A stretch of 64,000 nt of DNA from Mesostigma viride (Eukaryota; Streptophyta; Mesostigmatophyceae; Mesostigmatales; Mesostigmataceae): assembly GCA_009746045.1 (NCBI GenBank), contig RPFO01000076.1, positions 3,234,420-3,298,419 on the forward strand, given 5' to 3'. Below the pieces are notes generated by a model that searched no databases, was not told where the DNA came from, and saw only the letters and a program-made list of their open reading frames with translations. A program made the position numbers and the translations under genes. Positions 1 through 12,000 of this stretch are shown piece after piece (within the stretch, counting starts at the first letter, position 1; every line of letters starts with the position of its first letter).

Positions 1-11
1 CAGCCAGTTCG

Positions 12-258
12 TTATATAGTGAGGCGGTAGCAGTCACCGTGGAGAATATACAGGTGGAGGATAGTGGTTACAGGGTGGGGGGATCTTATGAAGCCTTCAT
101 AGGGGTTAGGGCCACTTAAGCATCCAAAGGGGCGATTAAGGGGGTTGAGGTATATATCATTAAAGAGTAGGGGTTGGCGTGCAACTTCCTCACGTAGTGT
201 GGGGAATAGTAGGCGGTCGGGTTTAAGCGCCATAAAGCCTTGCCATATACGAGCCCAG
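12..258 (-). pseudogene. L1-type LINE ORF2 C-terminal relic, distal piece
   Basis: Minus-strand reading with residues such as GPAWARIWQGFMALKPD and REEVARQPLLFNDIYLN. Together with the piece at 752-1476 it resembles the region after the RT domain of L1-type LINE ORF2 proteins. The two pieces are separated by the fold-back element at 259-751, whose removal would bring them together. No start codon or intact frame is present and the piece runs into the window edge. The family assignment rests mainly on the neighbouring piece; this piece alone would not be recognisable. Confidence 0.45.
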
Positions 259-751
259 GCCGGGCCCACTTCAAATGTTCCGAAAAGTGTGACACTTTTG
301 GTCGTTTTTTTGACTTTTTCGACGATCGTCACTCTGCAGAGTGATTCGTCGTGCGAAATCGTGCGAAATTGTGCGAAATTTGCTGAAATCGTGTGAAATT
401 TGCTGAAATCGTGCGAATTTGTGCGAAATTTGCTGAAATTGTGCGAAATTTCATGTGAAAAATGTCGACGGTAAAAAATTTTGATGTGCACAACGTGTGT
501 GAATTCATGCGAAATTTTGTCAAACGTCACTCCCCAAAACGACCCTTGGTTGAAATCCATGCGAAATTGTGCGAAATCATGCAAAATTGTGCGAAATCGT
601 GCGAAATCGTGCGAAAATGTGTGAAAATTTTGCGAAAATCACGCGAAAATCACGCGAACTCGTGCGAAATTTTATTTTTTTTTTGCAAAAAACGACCAAA
701 AGTGTCACACACTTGGCTTGGACGGCGGAACATTTGAAGTGGGCCCGGCCC
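259..751. mobile_element. MITE-like fold-back element with GTGCGAAATT tandem core
   Basis: The left end (about 261-310) and right end (about 690-749) are inverted repeats. GGGCCCACTTCAAATGTTCC at the left is matched by its reverse complement at 731-750. Further in, AGTGTGACACTTTTGGTCG is matched at the other end by CGACCAAAAGTGTCACAC. The interior (about 345-670) is a degenerate tandem array of roughly 10-bp units of the GTGCGAAATT type. No protein is encoded. It interrupts a LINE reading frame, so it is an insertion. The GGCC-rich palindromic junction hides any target duplication. Non-autonomous DNA element is the likeliest reading. Confidence 0.65.
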
Positions 752-1476
752 CCAGTACCAAGGAAGACCTCTGGTGAGTTTGGGGGAGGGGAGGCGAGCA
801 GTAAGCAGTGCGGCTCCAGTGTGCCAGGACATACCATTGGAGTGATGAGTAAGACGTGAGAGGGTTACACGTGCCAGAAGACATCCAGGGTGTGTGTTGA
901 CACCAATGTGGGCAGAGATAACTTGTTTGGCATACACAGACCATAAACGCCATTGCATATTGTGTAAGCCTAGTCCTCCAAGAGGCCACGGCATAAAGAC
1001 ATTGCCTCTCTGATCCATCCGTGTACCTGGCGGTTGAGATCGCTCGATTTTTTCCAAACAAAGTTATGCCCCAGTCGTTGAATAAGCGACACGGTGTGTT
1101 CATCCGGTGGGTGGGCCTGACCGAAGTACAGCAGCTTGGAGAATAGCAGCTGGTTCGTAACGAGGACCTTGCCCCGGAGGCTGAGGCGGTGTACGCCAGC
1201 CCAGCGGTTGGCCACCTGTTGTACACCAGTAAGTTTGCCCAGTTGTTGTGATTCGTCGTATAAAAAGGTTTTGACTTCCAATAACCTCCCTTCGGCTGTC
1301 TGGCCGATAGGGCAGTTATGCAGAAGGTGGTATCCTCCCGGCGGGACCCATGTCACCGCCAGGTTAGTAGGTTGGAGAGTCGGGTTGGTTGTTCTGCCAA
1401 TATGCAAGCCCGTGGACTTTTGCACGTTGCAGCGTTGTTGGGAGGCGGTGCAGTATGTAGATATGTTGTCAAGCAC
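752..1476 (-). pseudogene. L1-type LINE ORF2, region after the RT domain
   Basis: The minus-strand frame contains WAGVHRLSLRGKVLVTNQLL followed by FSKLLYFGQ, HPPDEHTVSLIQRLGHNFVW and later GGLGLHNMQWRLWSVYAKQV. This order (W..SLRGKVLV.N..L.SKL.Y, then P...I..L...FVW, then GGLGL) is typical of the segment directly after the reverse transcriptase in L1-clade ORF2 proteins. The frame shifts at about 1000-1060 and again lower down. The RT core and endonuclease are absent. It is a dead 5'-truncated copy, split by the fold-back element at 259-751. Confidence 0.6.
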
Positions 1477-1540
1477 AGCATCAACATCACGCAGGGAGGT
1501 GCAAATGTTAGTTACACTAGGAACTCGGCTGAGTATTTAT

Positions 1541-1930
1541 CCTGAGATTATTCTCAAAAAATTCTCAATATTCTCAAAAATCAACAAAAAGTTGAGAATA
1601 TTGAGAATATCTGAGAATTTTTGAGAATTTTTCTGAGAATAATTGAGAATAATTGAGAATAATTGAGAATAATTGAGAATAATTGAGAATTATTCTCAGT
1701 TTATTCTCAGTTTTCTCAGTTTTGTGAGAATAATTGAGAATTTGCCTGAGAATGACTGAAAAAAGCTGAGAATATATTCTCAATATTCTCAGGTCCAATA
1801 TTCTCAGCTTTTCCCAACGACCCGAGAAAACTGAGAATATCACAAGGACCCAAAAAACTGAGAAAAACACAAGGACCCAAAAAACGGAGAAAAACACAAG
1901 TCCCAAGAAAACCATCACAGCGAAACGAGC
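1541..1930. repeat. AT-rich palindromic TTCTCA/TGAGAA array plus 28-bp direct repeats
   Basis: Positions 1541-1815 consist almost entirely of ATTCTCA and its complement TGAGAAT, including a run of AATTGAGAAT units (about 1640-1700). Left and right halves can pair into a long hairpin. From about 1840 to 1910 three direct repeats of roughly 28 bp follow (units of the type CACAAGGACCCAAAAAACTG). No coding potential. It resembles the body of a fold-back element; no clean target duplication was found. Confidence 0.6.
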
Positions 1931-2043
1931 ATTGCAAACTTTATTAAAATTATATTCTGATTTGGCACGCCGCAAATATGCATGGCAGGTGCAAAATAAC
2001 CACTGAAACAATAATAGCGTTGTGTGCAGCCGTATGCCAAAAA

Positions 2044-4080
2044 TCAAAAGTCTTCCTCAGACTCATCACTGGTTTGATACCCATCATCCTCATCAGTAAT
2101 CTCATCATCTGTCTCCCTATAGTTCACATCAGCACGAAGTCTCCCACTCGACCGCCTTCCCACAGATTGTGGTGGCACCGTTGCCGGAGCAGAACTTGGA
2201 CCTGCCCGCCGGGGCATCAGTCCCCTTGCGCTTTGTGCCTGGCCCAGCCCTTGGCGCTGCAGGTGCCTTGCCCTTGCCAAGGGGTGGCTTGGGTGCTTTG
2301 GTTTGACCCGCCTTCTTCTTCTTCTTCTTCTTCGTCGTCGTCTTCTCGACAGTCTCCGCCGGCACTTCATCATCAGGGATATCAAGCACAGGCAGAGGAT
2401 CCCAATCAGCCTCGAGGGAGCGCGTCACAACATTACTCAAAGGGCCCTGCGCGTCATTGACCATCCATGTTCCACGGCAGCTTGGCTGGAATCACCACCA
2501 TTTCAGGCACACAGACTTGTCGACCACATACCCCACTGAACTGACCGCTGTTGGCAAAACAAACTTGGGGCTACGTGGGGCGTCGGCACTGCTGATCACA
2601 ATCAACCTCTCACTAGGAAGGTGAGCGACATGACCAGGGTCGAAAAGCTCAACCCTCAGCACCAACTGCGATCCCCATGCTGGCATGGGCGCTGCTAGGG
2701 CAGTTTGCAAAATGTGTGTTATGTGCCCAAACTGCAACGCGCCGTCAGGCTGGTGGTACGCGATGCCAGAATTTTGGTGCCACCGAGCTTGCGTGCGATC
2801 AGCGTGCTCCGTGCGATAGTTGAACCCATACATACGCACTTTGTCGAATTCATCCGCTTTGTCTTGCACGCCTGCCACAGCTGCCTTGATGCGCTCAGGC
2901 ACCAGAGGCGCCTTGTTCAATGCAGCCCAATGCTGCACGTAACCCAACTCCTTGCAGTAGTGCGCCCTGCATACAGAACATGCATGCAAGCACAATAGAT
3001 AGCAGGTACACAACAGTGTTACTATGGTCAACAATTAAGTTTGAGGGCCAAAAATGCAAAGCTTGTCATCACCAAAACACTCAAACAGCTGGACTACTAT
3101 GCAAAAAACAACGTATGGAGTCCGCATCCGCAAAGCCTGATAAACTTTAACTAGCAAATGTCCATAAAAAGTCCAAAACCAGGGGCGAGCTTACCAGTAC
3201 TCCTGGTCACCATTCTTCTCCGGATCGGTGTAAGTCGCGCGCTGCAGTGCATCCCCCACCAACAGCGCCCGCACCTCCTCAAGCTCGCCTGAAGAAAAGC
3301 GGTAATGATTTTGGCGTCGGCGGCGGCCCAGCGCAACCATGCGCGAGGGGTCGGTGGTCAAAACATCCCAAATGTAGTACTTGCTCTTAATCTGCACAAT
3401 GTGACATCAGATGCACCCACACATGGAGGGAAAAAGAAGACATGCTATCAGAAAGGATGCATGAAAAGAAAAAAAACAAGAAAAACTGCAAACGACTCAA
3501 CCGAACAAAAAAAAAAACACAATCAAAACAATCATATACAGTGAGAAATTACTTACCCCGGTCTGCTCATGGATGAAGTATGACAGGTACGTCAGCTCCT
3601 CGAACTCGTTCAATGAACGCTGGATGGACTTCTCCACATTTACATTAGACATATGGCCCGCTGTGACCGCCTGCATCTCACGCTCACCCCAGGCCATGTT
3701 CCGACCGTCAGGAAGGCCGAGCTCGGATATCTGGGCTGCCAAATGTGTTGCAGCATGCATTGAGCGGGACATTTTACTGGCGGGAATCACCCGCTCCATG
3801 GCCACCACTGACCGCACCATCATCTTCCCTACTTCATCGAGCTGCCCCTGCGTTAAAACACGGCCGCTGAAGGCACAGTCCCAGGCTGCGGAAGCTTCAA
3901 GGAACGCGCTCCGTGCGCGCGGATGCAAACGACCGCGCAGCAAAACCAGCAGATACTTGCACCAATAAACAATCTTATCGTGGGTCTTGGCCTTGTGCTC
4001 TGGCTTCCCCTGCGCCAGCAGCCCAACGATGTTTCCCGTGAAGCAGTCTTGCAAGGACATGTTGATGTGCCTCTCAAGAT
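2044..4080 (-). CDS. spliced gene or transposon-derived gene of unknown function
   Basis: Three minus-strand coding blocks join at good splice sites. Exon 4080-3557 is preceded by TTTTATGCAG and ends at G|GTAAGT. Exon 3391-3195 is preceded by TTGTGCAG and ends TACTG|GTAAGC. An exon begins at 2966 after TGTATGCAG, and its split codon (TG|G) rejoins in frame. The first block has a histidine-containing helical stretch (MHAATHLAAQISELG) and W-G-E-R-E. The third block contains GYVQHWAALNKAPLVPERIK and LVLRVELFDPGHVAHLP, then a UGA at 2492-2494. The same frame stays open to 2129 through a lysine-rich tract. The shifted frame ending at 2044 has a very acidic tail (DDEITDEDDGYQTSDESEED). The layout recalls the conserved domains beside CACTA transposases, but I cannot assign it. 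Upstream exons were not found. Confidence 0.45.
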
Positions 4081-4119
4081 CTGCATAAAAGAACATGCCC
4101 ACATAAAATAGCAACACAA

Positions 4120-6275
4120 ACTGTGAGATTTAAGCCACATCTTTCAACGGAAAACACTTAAACATGCAACCAACTATAAACAGCTAACAACAGGAAAAGT
4201 GAGAGTTAGCTTCAGATATTTTGATCCATTTAATAACCAAGGATTAAGTAGCTACAAGGACATGCATTGAAATGGAAAAGTCTTTTAATGAACGAGCACT
4301 TGGAATAAGCATTCTGTTGAAATCAGATTTCTCTGAAAATAGTTTATTAAACAGCATGCGGGAAAGAAAGGGCCGCCACAACCTTGTGGCTGTACATGCA
4401 GAAAGGCTTGTTAGACGAATGGGGACGGCTTGTTGTTTACCGGGGAATCCTACTGGCAACTAGCTTTGCCTTTTGTAAGTCAGGCGCCGTTTGTTTGAAC
4501 GGCCGGCCATGTGTTGAATGCTGACGAAAGTTGCGTCAAAAAGCTGTAATAAAATCTGATGTAACCAGCACTCACCAATTGATTGGTGTGCTGCTTGGTT
4601 GGGTAGTGTGTTCTGGGTTGCATTCGAAGAGTACACATGGCCTGACAGCTCAGACGTGTGACAGATGAGCTGGCTGGCTGAATTATTAAATTGTCAGCGT
4701 TAGGATATTTCTGGTTTTGCCGTTTTCCATTTTGACGGTAGGCTTGATAAGCATGGTCGGCGGGTTGTGACCCGTAATTGTTTCTTTGAATGTGCTCACT
4801 GAAGCAGTATGAGCGGCCTCGCTGCTATGGCGGCGGGGCTAAAGAAAATTAGGCAAAGACCCCGTCCTTGCCTGCTATGAAGTCGCGGGCTTTGCGACTT
4901 CACGGCAGGTAGTAGGGGCGGTTTGAACGGAACGGAAATTTCGCGTTACCAATGTGCCAAGTGGTTCTGGTTGGCACCTTGCTGGGCAGCGTCTCGGTGG
5001 TCATAGAAAGTGGGCTGGGCGCCCCGCCCCGGCTGCTGGTAATTCCAGCAGCGGAGCCAATCATGTCGACTAAGAAGTCCGCAGCTGATGCGGAAACTGT
5101 GCGAAGGTCAATAGATTAATTTGGATTCCATGAATTTGGATTCCATGAGACTGCGCTGGTAGTCAGTCAGCGGCCCACCGCCTAGGGCGCTGCATGGCGC
5201 TGCCTTCGGCTTGGTGCGCGGCCCTTTTTTGTTATGGGCCAGCGAGGGATATAAGGGTGACGCGCGGCCGGCTAATTTCTTGCGTTCCGGAAGAAAATAT
5301 ATTTGCAAAATTCCCACAAAAGGAACCGAGTATCGGAAAGGCGTCTCGGCTGACAGTGGCAGTGCCTGGCCTTGTCCCTGCTCAGCAACCGGCAGGTAGC
5401 GGTTCAAACCCTGGTGGCGTCGGAATGCGAATTTTCTGGGTTTTTATCCGGAATAATATTTTGCTGAGGCGGCTCCGCGGATTCGCTAACCTTTTATTGT
5501 CGGGCCCCTTAGGGGGTTATTATAGCCTTGTGCGGGCTGAGTCGCCATGAAGGAGATGTTGCGACACGCCCCACTTTGTGGTCTTTTATGGAAGCGGCTA
5601 CCCTCGAGGCTGCTCGGAAGAGGGGGGGGGGTCTTCTCCTTTTCTTTGTTCACTGTTATTGGGGCAACAGTGATCCTATCAAGTTTTGTTTCCTGAGCGG
5701 CGACAGTGCGGGGGAGGAGGGTAATGGCGCCAGGGACTGGGGTGGATTGGGGGGCTCTTGCTCCTGCATGCGAGGGAGACGAGATGACTACTTAAACCTG
5801 CCTTTGGCAGGGGCTCTACTCATTGTTTTCAATCAAATGCTGGTTTTCTTGGGAGCTAGTTAGCTGAGATACCTCGAGGCTGACTTGTGGCCGGAGCCAC
5901 ACAAGGGGAACATACAATGTGACCGGAGTTATTCTGGAGGAGACTGAATAACGGTGCCGAGCGCCGGTTGTGGCGCGACGCACACACGTGTACGCAAGTT
6001 ACGTAGCTAGCAACTAGTCTAGTGGACGTTGTGCGTAGTAACGTTGCTTCAGGTCTAGAAGCCTCTAGAGCCTGGACACGTGGCGGACAATTGAGCGTAG
6101 TCCAGTTGTCCTAGGGATCTCGTGTGAGTGATGTGTCCACGACATATAATGTGTGCCCACATATGGAGTGAATAATGACAAGGAACGCCCGATCCCTGGC
6201 GTTGCTGCAGCCACATTCTCACACTGAGTCCCCAACGTCTCCGACGTACATCTATATATCTAACTTGGATTAGAC
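4120..6275. other. non-coding stretch, nothing recognised
   Basis: No supported gene. Frames open at 5108-5863 are short and have no family signature. Positions 5030-5060 contain a small perfect hairpin (GCTGCTGGTAATTCCAGCAGC read across the centre). Positions 6000-6275 may be the left terminal region of copia-like copy 1: the stretch at about 6205-6225 (CCACATTCTCACACT) vaguely resembles the LTR end of copy 3, but no second LTR copy exists in the window to prove it. Confidence 0.5.
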
Positions 6276-7868
6276 ATGGCGCCGAAGAACTCGGAAGCTA
6301 AGAACAACAATGTCCGCCCCACCCTTCAGCGGGGAGGGGCAGGAAACGGTCGGGGTCGGCCTCCCGCTAACCGGGAGCCCCCCATTACCACGAGACTGCC
6401 TTTCACGGCGTCTCAGAGGAGAATTTCTCCTCGCAGTTCCCCACCGCGGGAGCGTGACGAAAATGTCACCTACCGCATGGTGGTGGCGGACACCCCTCGC
6501 CGGCAGCGTGAAGCTGTCGCTGCCGAGGAGTCTGCCCCCCAGGGGAACAGGGGCACCGGGACTCGCAACGAGTCCGAGGTTGCCCCGCACCTCATGCCAC
6601 CCGCCCCAGGGCGACAGGTGGAAGAGGATTCCTCCTCTATGGAGGAGGGGGAGGCTTCACCCTCTCCTAGGAGAGAGGTGACCTCCGGCCAGACGAGGTC
6701 ATCGTCTGGCAACACCTCTGTCGGGAGGGCGCTGGCAGGCATGAGCCTCGGCGCGAACCCGACCCCTGCGTCCCAGGACGCAGGTGAGGTTTATGTTGAC
6801 GGTTGGGGCCAGCTCCCCTTCAAGATCCCGGTGCGTAATGCACCAAATTTTTGCCTTTCGACGGCTGGCGACTCCGCCAGCAGAGTACCCTCCCTGGCGG
6901 CTTCGTCCTGACCAAGTTCGCGGTTCAGGCGGTGGCGGCCGAGCTCCCGGAGGACGTCCATTGTCGTTTTTCGCATGTCCAGGTTGCGATTCTGATCCGG
7001 CTGTATTACTTGGCCGTGAGACAAGGTGTAACTGCTCTCGACATGTATTCGGAGGCTCGCCAGGTGGCAGCGGCCACGGTGGTGGCCAAGCCACCTCGGC
7101 CGGCCGAGGAGATGCCAAGGATGCCACCTGTCGTGCCAGTCGGCTGGGGACCTGCGACGGCATCCCCTGGTTCGGCAGCGACATCGACTGCGTCGCAGCA
7201 GCTGGCTGCAACTGTGTCGCCCCCGGCGTCGGCGGCGACCTTGCCGGCCGCGGCATCCAAGACTGCAGCACCGGTGGGCGCCCCGTCTTCTCCAGTGGGG
7301 CAGCGACAGCGACAGCGACAGCAGCAGCGACAGCGACAGCGGCAGCGACCCCTAGGCGGGCGGAGGGCAAGCGCCAGCCGCCTCCCCACGACACACCCGC
7401 CGCTGAGTCGGCACCGTCGGCATCAGCCGACAACACCAACGCCATCACCACCCACCCCCCGCGAAGGCGGGTGCTTCGGCACCCCCATCGCAGTCCCAAG
7501 CCCCCGGCAGGGCCGGCAAGGGACCTGCCACGGCCCAGGCCGTGGCAAGGGATCATCCATCTCCCCCAGGGGAGGAGGATGTGGCCATGGAGACAGCCGA
7601 GGCACGCATCCCTGGGGATGACGTCGTCTCACTCCGTGAGCCAACCCTTTGGCGCGCAGTCCAGCGCTGCGCCCAGGGTATCCAAGGGGTGGCCAGCGAG
7701 AGGCTGGACGACAGGTTGGCTGAACACACCAGCCTGTTGTGTGCGATCATCTATCATTTGCTCGATCAACCCTCGATTGAGCCGATGACCAGGAGGATGT
7801 GCGAGGCACTCCTGCCCGCCCTGCAGACCTTGCTGCGAGGCAAGAAGATCAGGGTGAATCTGGCGTGA
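6276..7868 (+). pseudogene. copia-like copy 1: ORF upstream of gag, frameshifted
   Basis: Begins MAPKNSEAKNNNVRPTLQRG. The first part is arginine-, proline- and serine-rich. At about 6840-6860 the frame moves to one containing GGFVLTKFAVQAVAAELPED, a hydrophobic segment (VAILIRLYYLAV) and a long Ala/Thr-rich linker. That linker ends in a GCGACA hexanucleotide repeat (about 7303-7350) encoding Q/R. A third frame (7542-7868) carries WRAVQRCAQGIQGVASERLD and ends KKIRVNLA. It lies just before the gag block, in the same place as extra ORFs in copies 2 and 3. No known domain. It may be a gag-like N-terminal part or a separate accessory protein. Confidence 0.45.
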
Positions 7869-8993
7869 TGGTGGAGATGGTGCAGACGTTGCACCGGGTG
7901 TGCATGCAGCAAGCAAGTATGTATCTCCCCACTTGGTTGCGTGTACAGACAGGTAGCCAGCAGGGGGGGGACGTGCAGCAGACAAGCTCATCTAGCAGTG
8001 AGGATAGTGATGTTTCTCTCACCCCTACCTTTGAGCAATGGGAGGCAGCTAGGGCACGCAAGAGGCAGGCACAGAGTCAGGGTGTGCAGGGGGGCATGGA
8101 CATGTCATCTTCACCAGCACATGTTGTGCAGGCACCTAACCCCCCAGTGCAGCCAGCCACGCGTAGCAGGCCCTCACAGGTCTCACCTAGCATCCCAACA
8201 CTGCCAATGCTGCTACATCCCCAGGCAGGTCTTCTTCTCCCTCTCCCTCTTCACCCTCTCAGGATTGGCCAGTCTATAACGAGCATAGGCCAATTGACAG
8301 GATTATGGTGAGGGGGCTGCCAGAGGGGTATACTAGGCAGCAGGGTGCTCAGCTTCTTCTCTCTCTCAAGCTGCTAGGGAGGAGCTGAATATCAAGAACT
8401 GGTTTGGGGCACTCATGCAGGGTGATTTCTTCCACCAATCCAATCCCTCCATCCAGCACTTGGTATCCATATATCAGCAAAGGTATCCCAGGTGGCAGGA
8501 CACACAGGGTAGGGAGCCATGGGAGAATTTTCTGCGTGATCTGCATGACCTGCTGTCTGCTCCCACCACTGTTGACATGTACTCTGCGTTTAACTGGGTG
8601 AAAACCTATAAGGTAGAAACTCAGAACTATGTAGCAGAGATCAAGAAGTGGGAACTTGCAGTGAAAGCCCACCCCGAGGTTAGCAAGCTAGATCACAAGT
8701 GGCTTGTACATTCCCTGCTCGAGAAGCTTAACCTTGATCGTAACACCTTTGCCATGATCACCACAGGCTTGGCCACCCATTGGGAGTCGATGAAAGAGGC
8801 TCTCGATTATGTTAAGCTAGCCCTGGGTCCACTGTGTCAGGACTCAGCCCCTCCCCCCTCTACCTCTTCCCCCCCTGCTGTCAAGCGGGCTCGGGGGGAG
8901 GAGTCAGATGAGGAGGGTAAGGCCAGGAAGGCCAAGGACAAGCGTCCTGTGACGCTAGGGGAGGTGAAGACTCTTATGAGTCAGTTTGCCTGA
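7865..8993 (+). pseudogene. gag: copia-like copy 1: gag
   Basis: The N-terminal part (7865-8311) is a Ser/Gln-rich linker. After a frame change near 8260-8400 the frame 8415-8993 encodes a helical gag-like core: NWFGALMQGDFFHQSN, then FLRDLHDLLSAPTTVDMYSA, then KLDHKWLVHSLLEKLNLD. It ends in a basic tail and UGA at 8991-8993. The next frame, shifted by -1, carries a Lys-Gly repeat and the CCHC knuckle, so gag probably continued into pol by frameshift or before a one-base loss. It would package element RNA into cytoplasmic particles. Confidence 0.55.
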
Positions 8994-9075
8994 AGGGCAA
9001 GGGCAAGGGCAAGGGCAAGGGCAAGGGCAAGGGCAAGGGCAAGGGCAAGGGCAAGGGGCAGGGGAAGGGGAAGGG
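8994..9075 (+). repeat. (AAGGGC)n hexanucleotide repeat coding Lys-Gly in gag/pol
   Basis: About twelve copies of AAGGGC, then a few degenerate units. In the frame that continues into the zinc knuckle it encodes an alternating Lys-Gly tract, a plausible RNA-binding basic region next to the CCHC motif. Expansion and contraction of such a repeat is an easy source of the frame change seen here. Confidence 0.85.
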
Positions 9076-12000
9076 TAGGTCATCCCCCGCAGGGGGGAAC
9101 GCTAACAAGTCTTCTGGGGCTGGGTCCTCCACCCCCAAGAAGGATGTGAAATGTGTGCGTTGTGGGCGTCGTGGACACAGCAAGGACAAGTGCCACAAAC
9201 ACAAGGAGCACCTGCCGCACCTGGAGGTGCTCTGCCACAAGTGCCTGGGACCGCCTCACGGGGACCCCGCCAAGTGCACCAAGGAGCCGTGGCAGCCCCC
9301 TAAATGTAAGTCCTCACACCCTCACACGTGTCATGATGAGTCGTGTCCCCTACACCACCCAATATCCAGCTCCACTGCCCGGGCAGGGACACAGGATGGG
9401 AGGATGTTGACAGGATGTCAAGTTAACTCTGTTACCTCTCACTCTCCACCTTCATGCTCAGCTGTCAAGGCTGTAAGCAAGGTTGGCAAAGTGTTGAAGT
9501 ATTACACAGAAACCTCTGACAGTGAACCCAGGTTCACCTCCTTGATACCCAAGGTGTCCAGGGTCATGACCCAAGCTCTTAGTAACATCAGTTATGAGGA
9601 GCTGGCATTGCAACTGCACTTACTGTATGGTCATGAGACATGTGCAGAGGTGGTAGCAGCTGCATTGGGAGGTACGGCACTCAGGAAGGCATGTCAGCTG
9701 ATCAGAAAACACTGTCAGCACTGCCAAATGTATGCACCTAAACCACCCAAGTGGCATGTAGCTACACCACCTAAGTGCAAGGGCAGAGTGGTCGGGGATG
9801 TGTTCCATATTAAGGGACAGCCCTATCTGGCTTTAAAGGACGCATGGTCCAGGTACACAGCAATAGAACCTCTCCCTGGTATGGACAAGTCTCAGTTGCA
9901 CAGAGCTATATTAATAGCACAAGCCAGGTACTACCCAGTAGAAGCACTGCTGTTAGATCAGCAATTTAGTTGCCTTGCTGGGGCAGAGGGCTGTGAAGCT
10001 ATAGACCTGGCTGGGCTAGAAGATCATGAGAGACAAGGTATCATTGAGAGGGCAATTAGGTCTATCAAAACCTTGGTAGCCAAAGAAGGTGAGAACCTGT
10101 TAGCTGACAGTGGGTCATACGCTGATAGGGCACTGTGGGCTACTAAGATATGCCAGATACTCAATAGACGACCACTCCTGCAGACACCCTATGGTATTAT
10201 CACACCAGATGGGTTACAGGCTGGGATATACCCACCTGAGGTACTAGCTGTGTACAATGCACAGCGTGCCCACGCTGCCAGCAGATTGGCAGCCAAGGAT
10301 GCCAAGCATCCACGCCCCTCCTTCAAGGAAGGGGACACAGTTCTCTTCTATAAGGAGTCAGGGCTAGGGAAGGTTGGGACATGGTTAGGCCCAGCCACTA
10401 TCCTTAAGTTTTCCAGCACAGGCAAGACTGTGCATGTGAAACACAATGACACTGGGCATGTGCACAAGTGCTCACCTCACAGGATTAAATTGTATTACAC
10501 TCCACTGTCAGACGTGGCAGAGGAGGAAGAGCTGATGGTCGACAGCTCAGTACAGTTGCCTGGTATATCTGGAGTACCCAGTGAGTGGTTGTTTGGAACA
10601 CACACTGGTGAGTGTGATAGCCACAACACATGTGCACCCCAGGTCACCCTCAGTGAGCCTAGCCAGCCACAGCAGGTTAGACCACCTGTCAATGAGGGCA
10701 CTAACCAAGAAGGTGGTCAGCAAGACAGCACACCTTCAGCGGTACCAGCTCAACCCATACCTACCGTGTCCAAACATGGGCTAGCAGAAGCGGTCCGCAT
10801 ACTGCAAGCAGCGCATAGAGCCAAAGCTCACACTGCTGCAGGGTCAGCCAAAGTGAGTAGGGCAGGTCACAGCGACAACAATCCAGCTCTAGTCGCGGTT
10901 GACACCCAAGCTCAGGTTAGCATCATCAGTGCATTGGCTGTACCACACCTAGAGTTAGAGCCTTCCCCTTGGCAACGGGTGGCTGATTTCTCTGGGCAGG
11001 CTAGCTTGACTGTTAAAGGTCAGGTTACCTTAAACATTCTTGGTATCCCCACACCTTTTCAGGTACTGGAAGGATACACAGGAAATGCTTTGTTGGGTGA
11101 TCCATTTATTTCTTACCCAGGTGTCACCATCTCTTGTGATAGGCTTGAGGTACAGGGCCTGGGTGGGGTGTCACTTGATCATTTTCAGGTACCACTCCAG
11201 ACTTTGGTTGACACACAGCCAGCCACTGTCAAATTTGTTGCACCAAAGTATGCACCTGGGCACGAGCCACGTGTGGCAGATTTGGTGCACAGTCAGAAAC
11301 TGCACCCCAAAGCATTTGGATTGGGAAAGTATGATGTTGCAAAAATGTCTCCCCTCTCCTATGAGCAGATTGTCCAGGACTGTCAAACTCAGGAAGGTTT
11401 CACTAAGTGGGTTGAAGCTTTTAGAAAGGCTATGGATGAATGGGTGGTTCCAGATCCACGTAGTCCCACCCACACACCTCCAGTCACTCCCTTAGAGCGT
11501 AAGCCCAACGGGAGCAAGCACCTAAGACTTAAGTTCGTGTGCAAGCACAAGCAAGCAGCAGATGGCTCTGTCATAAGTGTCATTTTCCATGCTAGGCCTT
11601 GTGTGACTGAGTTTAAGGGATCCACTGATTTGACAGAGGCAGACCTGTATACACCTGGCATTCAGCAAACTTCTCTTAAAGTTTTGCTGTCTGTTTTTTT
11701 AGGGCACATCAATCAAGGTGATGATTATGTGTGTAAAGCCACTGACATTAAACGTGCTTTTCTGAAAGGTTCACCTGAAATAGCTGAGCAAGTTTGGCAT
11801 GGTAGAAGGTGTACGTGGTCAACACACCTCAGGTGTGGTCTATAAGGATATCCCACAACCCTTTCTGAAAGCAAACATAGGAGTGGAAGGTCTGCAATCT
11901 GCTCCTAGAATTTTCAGAATGTCAGCTCAAGCTGTGTTTGAGAAGCTAGGTGCTCGTTATGATGACATAGACCCTTGCGTCTTTGTTGTCCCTCACCCTC

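Noticed and set aside
5025..5065. Fragment of 18S rRNA (GGTAATTCCAGC with nearby AGCAGC)
   Set aside because: Only about a dozen bases agree and they are part of a local hairpin; surrounding sequence does not continue as rRNA.
9000..9070. CRISPR-like short regular repeat
   Set aside because: It is an uninterrupted hexamer without spacers inside a gag/pol frame.
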